A DNA stretch of 63,773 bases from Candidatus Fermentibacterota bacterium (GTDB lineage Bacteria > Fermentibacterota > Fermentibacteria > Fermentibacterales > JCC-6), in assembly GCA_014728175.1 (NCBI GenBank), contig WJMA01000011.1, forward strand, positions 1 to 63,773, read 5' to 3'. Positions 62,805 through 63,773 of this stretch are shown here, in pieces. Position numbers and translations under genes: made by a program. A model generated the notes under the pieces. That model saw nothing but the letters and a program-made list of their open reading frames with translations. It made no database searches and was not told the DNA's origin. Each line of letters starts with the position of its first letter. Positions within the stretch are counted from its first letter, which is position 1.

Positions 62805-63773
62805 AAGGCTCCTGGTCCTGGTCGCCCTGGGAGTGGTTCTGACCGTTCTGTTGATGCATCCACCCCAAAGCGACGCCGGGGCGCGCTGGTCGTGCCTGGA
62901 GCACCGGGAGCCGCTACGAACCTGGAACGACTCACTGCTGGCCGAGCTGGCGGACACGGTGGAGGTAGTATCCGCCACCGTGGACGTTTCCCTGTGGGGA
63001 ACCATGCTGGAGCTGGGGCTGGATGGAAGCGAGAATCTCGCCTGCTGCCGGGTTCTCCAGGACAGCCTGGGCTGGGGCAACAGCCAGCACCCTGGCGACA
63101 CCGTGGAAGCCGTTCTCTGCCGGGGCCGACTGCGGTGGATCCGGGCGTTCCCCGGGAACAGAAGAGGCTTCTACGAGGTCACGCTGGGTCCCGACGGCAT
63201 GCCCGAAAGCTGGCGGTACGTTCCCCAGGTGAGATGGCGCAGGTTGCGGTCGGTCACCATGGAGGTGAGCACCACCGTCTACGAAGCGATACGGGACGAG
63301 GCGCTCCCCGAGAATCTCACCCCGTCGGGCAGAATCGCCACCAGGCGGGACTCGGTGAGGGCTTGCGCTTACGTGGTGGAGCTCCAGCAGGACTTGACCG
63401 ATCATCTTTTCGCCTACGACATCGATTTCTACTACGATGTCCGAAGTGGTGACAGCATCTGGGTGCTGTTCGAGGAGACCAGGTACCCCGAGACGAACGA
63501 GGTTGGATTTCACCGGATACTGGCGGCGAAGTACAAGTTCGAGAACGGTTCAATGGTGGAGGCCTTTCCTTTCCACCATGCTCCCGGCCCCGAGGCGTCC
63601 GAGGAGAGCGGTCTGATCCTGGATCACTACCATCGTGACGGAGCCTCGCTTCGCACCATGTTCCTCAAGATGCCGGTACCTTTCGGAAGGATAAGCTCAC
63701 CTTACAACAGCGCCAGGCTTCACCCCATACTGGGATACACCCGGGCCCATCGGGGAGTCGACTACGCAGCGCC
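62788..63773 (+). CDS. M23 family metallopeptidase, partial (window end)
   Basis: A secreted peptidoglycan endopeptidase-like protein, open to the last base. The N-terminus is a signal peptide (KRSARR then LLVLVALGVVLTVLL). The M23 metal motif appears at the end: RISSPYNSARLHPILGY followed by HRGVDYA. The frame has no ATG, GTG or TTG before the hydrophobic helix. The proposed start is CTG 62788, six bases after GGAGG, overlapping the upstream gene by 17 bases; GTG 62833 would truncate the signal peptide. Confidence 0.75.
   Translation, partial: MKRSARRLLVLVALGVVLTVLLMHPPQSDAGARWSCLEHREPLRTWNDSLLAELADTVEVVSATVDVSLWGTMLELGLDGSENLACCRVLQDSLGWGNSQHPGDTVEAVLCRGRLRWIRAFPGNRRGFYEVTLGPDGMPESWRYVPQVRWRRLRSVTMEVSTTVYEAIRDEALPENLTPSGRIATRRDSVRACAYVVELQQDLTDHLFAYDIDFYYDVRSGDSIWVLFEETRYPETNEVGFHRILAAKYKFENGSMVEAFPFHHAPGPEASEESGLILDHYHRDGASLRTMFLKMPVPFGRISSPYNSARLHPILGYTRAHRGVDYAA

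Overview
The window is a dense, high-G+C bacterial chromosome segment with 52 protein-coding genes, three tRNAs and the RNase P RNA. I see no transposase, integrase, phage gene or CRISPR array. The organism is a diderm: there are BamD-like and LolA-like proteins, many lipoprotein signal peptides, a lytic transglycosylase and a type IV pilus system. The mix of FlgD-like and MAM-like extracellular modules, PilX-type proteins and AmmeMemoRadiSam proteins would suit an uncultured FCB-group-like lineage. That placement is inference; no marker here fixes the phylum.

Layout. 0.1-7.7 kb: rarA, yjbQ, pcm, a degenerate histidine-kinase-like protein, rnr, nadE and purH, mostly overlapping end to start. 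7.7-18.7 kb: an SLT/TPR transglycosylase coupled to an NHL-repeat protein, two CNNM/CorC-type membrane proteins, a GGDEF-HEAT fusion, a PAS/degenerate-receiver protein, a DASS transporter and a zinc-ribbon protein. 18.8-20.4 kb: tRNA-Leu(CAA) on the minus strand, diverging from tRNA(CAU) and tRNA-Val(CAC) on the plus strand, a terminator, the coiled-coil zinc-ribbon gene and rnpB. 20.5-28.4 kb: recJ, dinG, pgeF, a CsgG-like/TPR lipoprotein, obgE and dprA. 28.5-37.2 kb: a pilin operon of six genes, including a 1140-residue prepilin with a very large ectodomain. 37.2-41.3 kb (minus strand): an operon of a CAP-domain protein and two membrane HD-GYP proteins, the last degenerate.

41.4-44.9 kb: a B12-type radical SAM protein, aroE and a HydE-like radical SAM protein, convergent with aroK. 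45.1-59.6 kb: an HU-like protein fused to a CBM48/AMPK-type glycan-binding domain, then ftsK, a LytR_C-type lipoprotein, lolA-like, rimO, two envelope proteins, bamD-like, nadD, pilT, nfeD, slipin, dapA, dapB, MEMO1-like, AMMECR1-like and two small proteins. 59.6-63.8 kb: tyrS on the minus strand, then an altered uracil phosphoribosyltransferase-like protein, a BioD-like P-loop protein and an M23 peptidase cut by the window end.

Many genes are joined by one-base-overlap NTGA stop/start junctions (ATGA, GTGA, TTGA), which implies widespread translational coupling. One junction is CTGA, and the M23 gene also appears to need a CTG start, so CTG initiation is a real possibility here. The most unusual items are the HU-CBM48 fusion, the giant modular pilin with its operator-like palindrome at the operon promoter, the paired active and degenerate HD-GYP proteins, and the orphan HydE-like enzyme beside shikimate genes.
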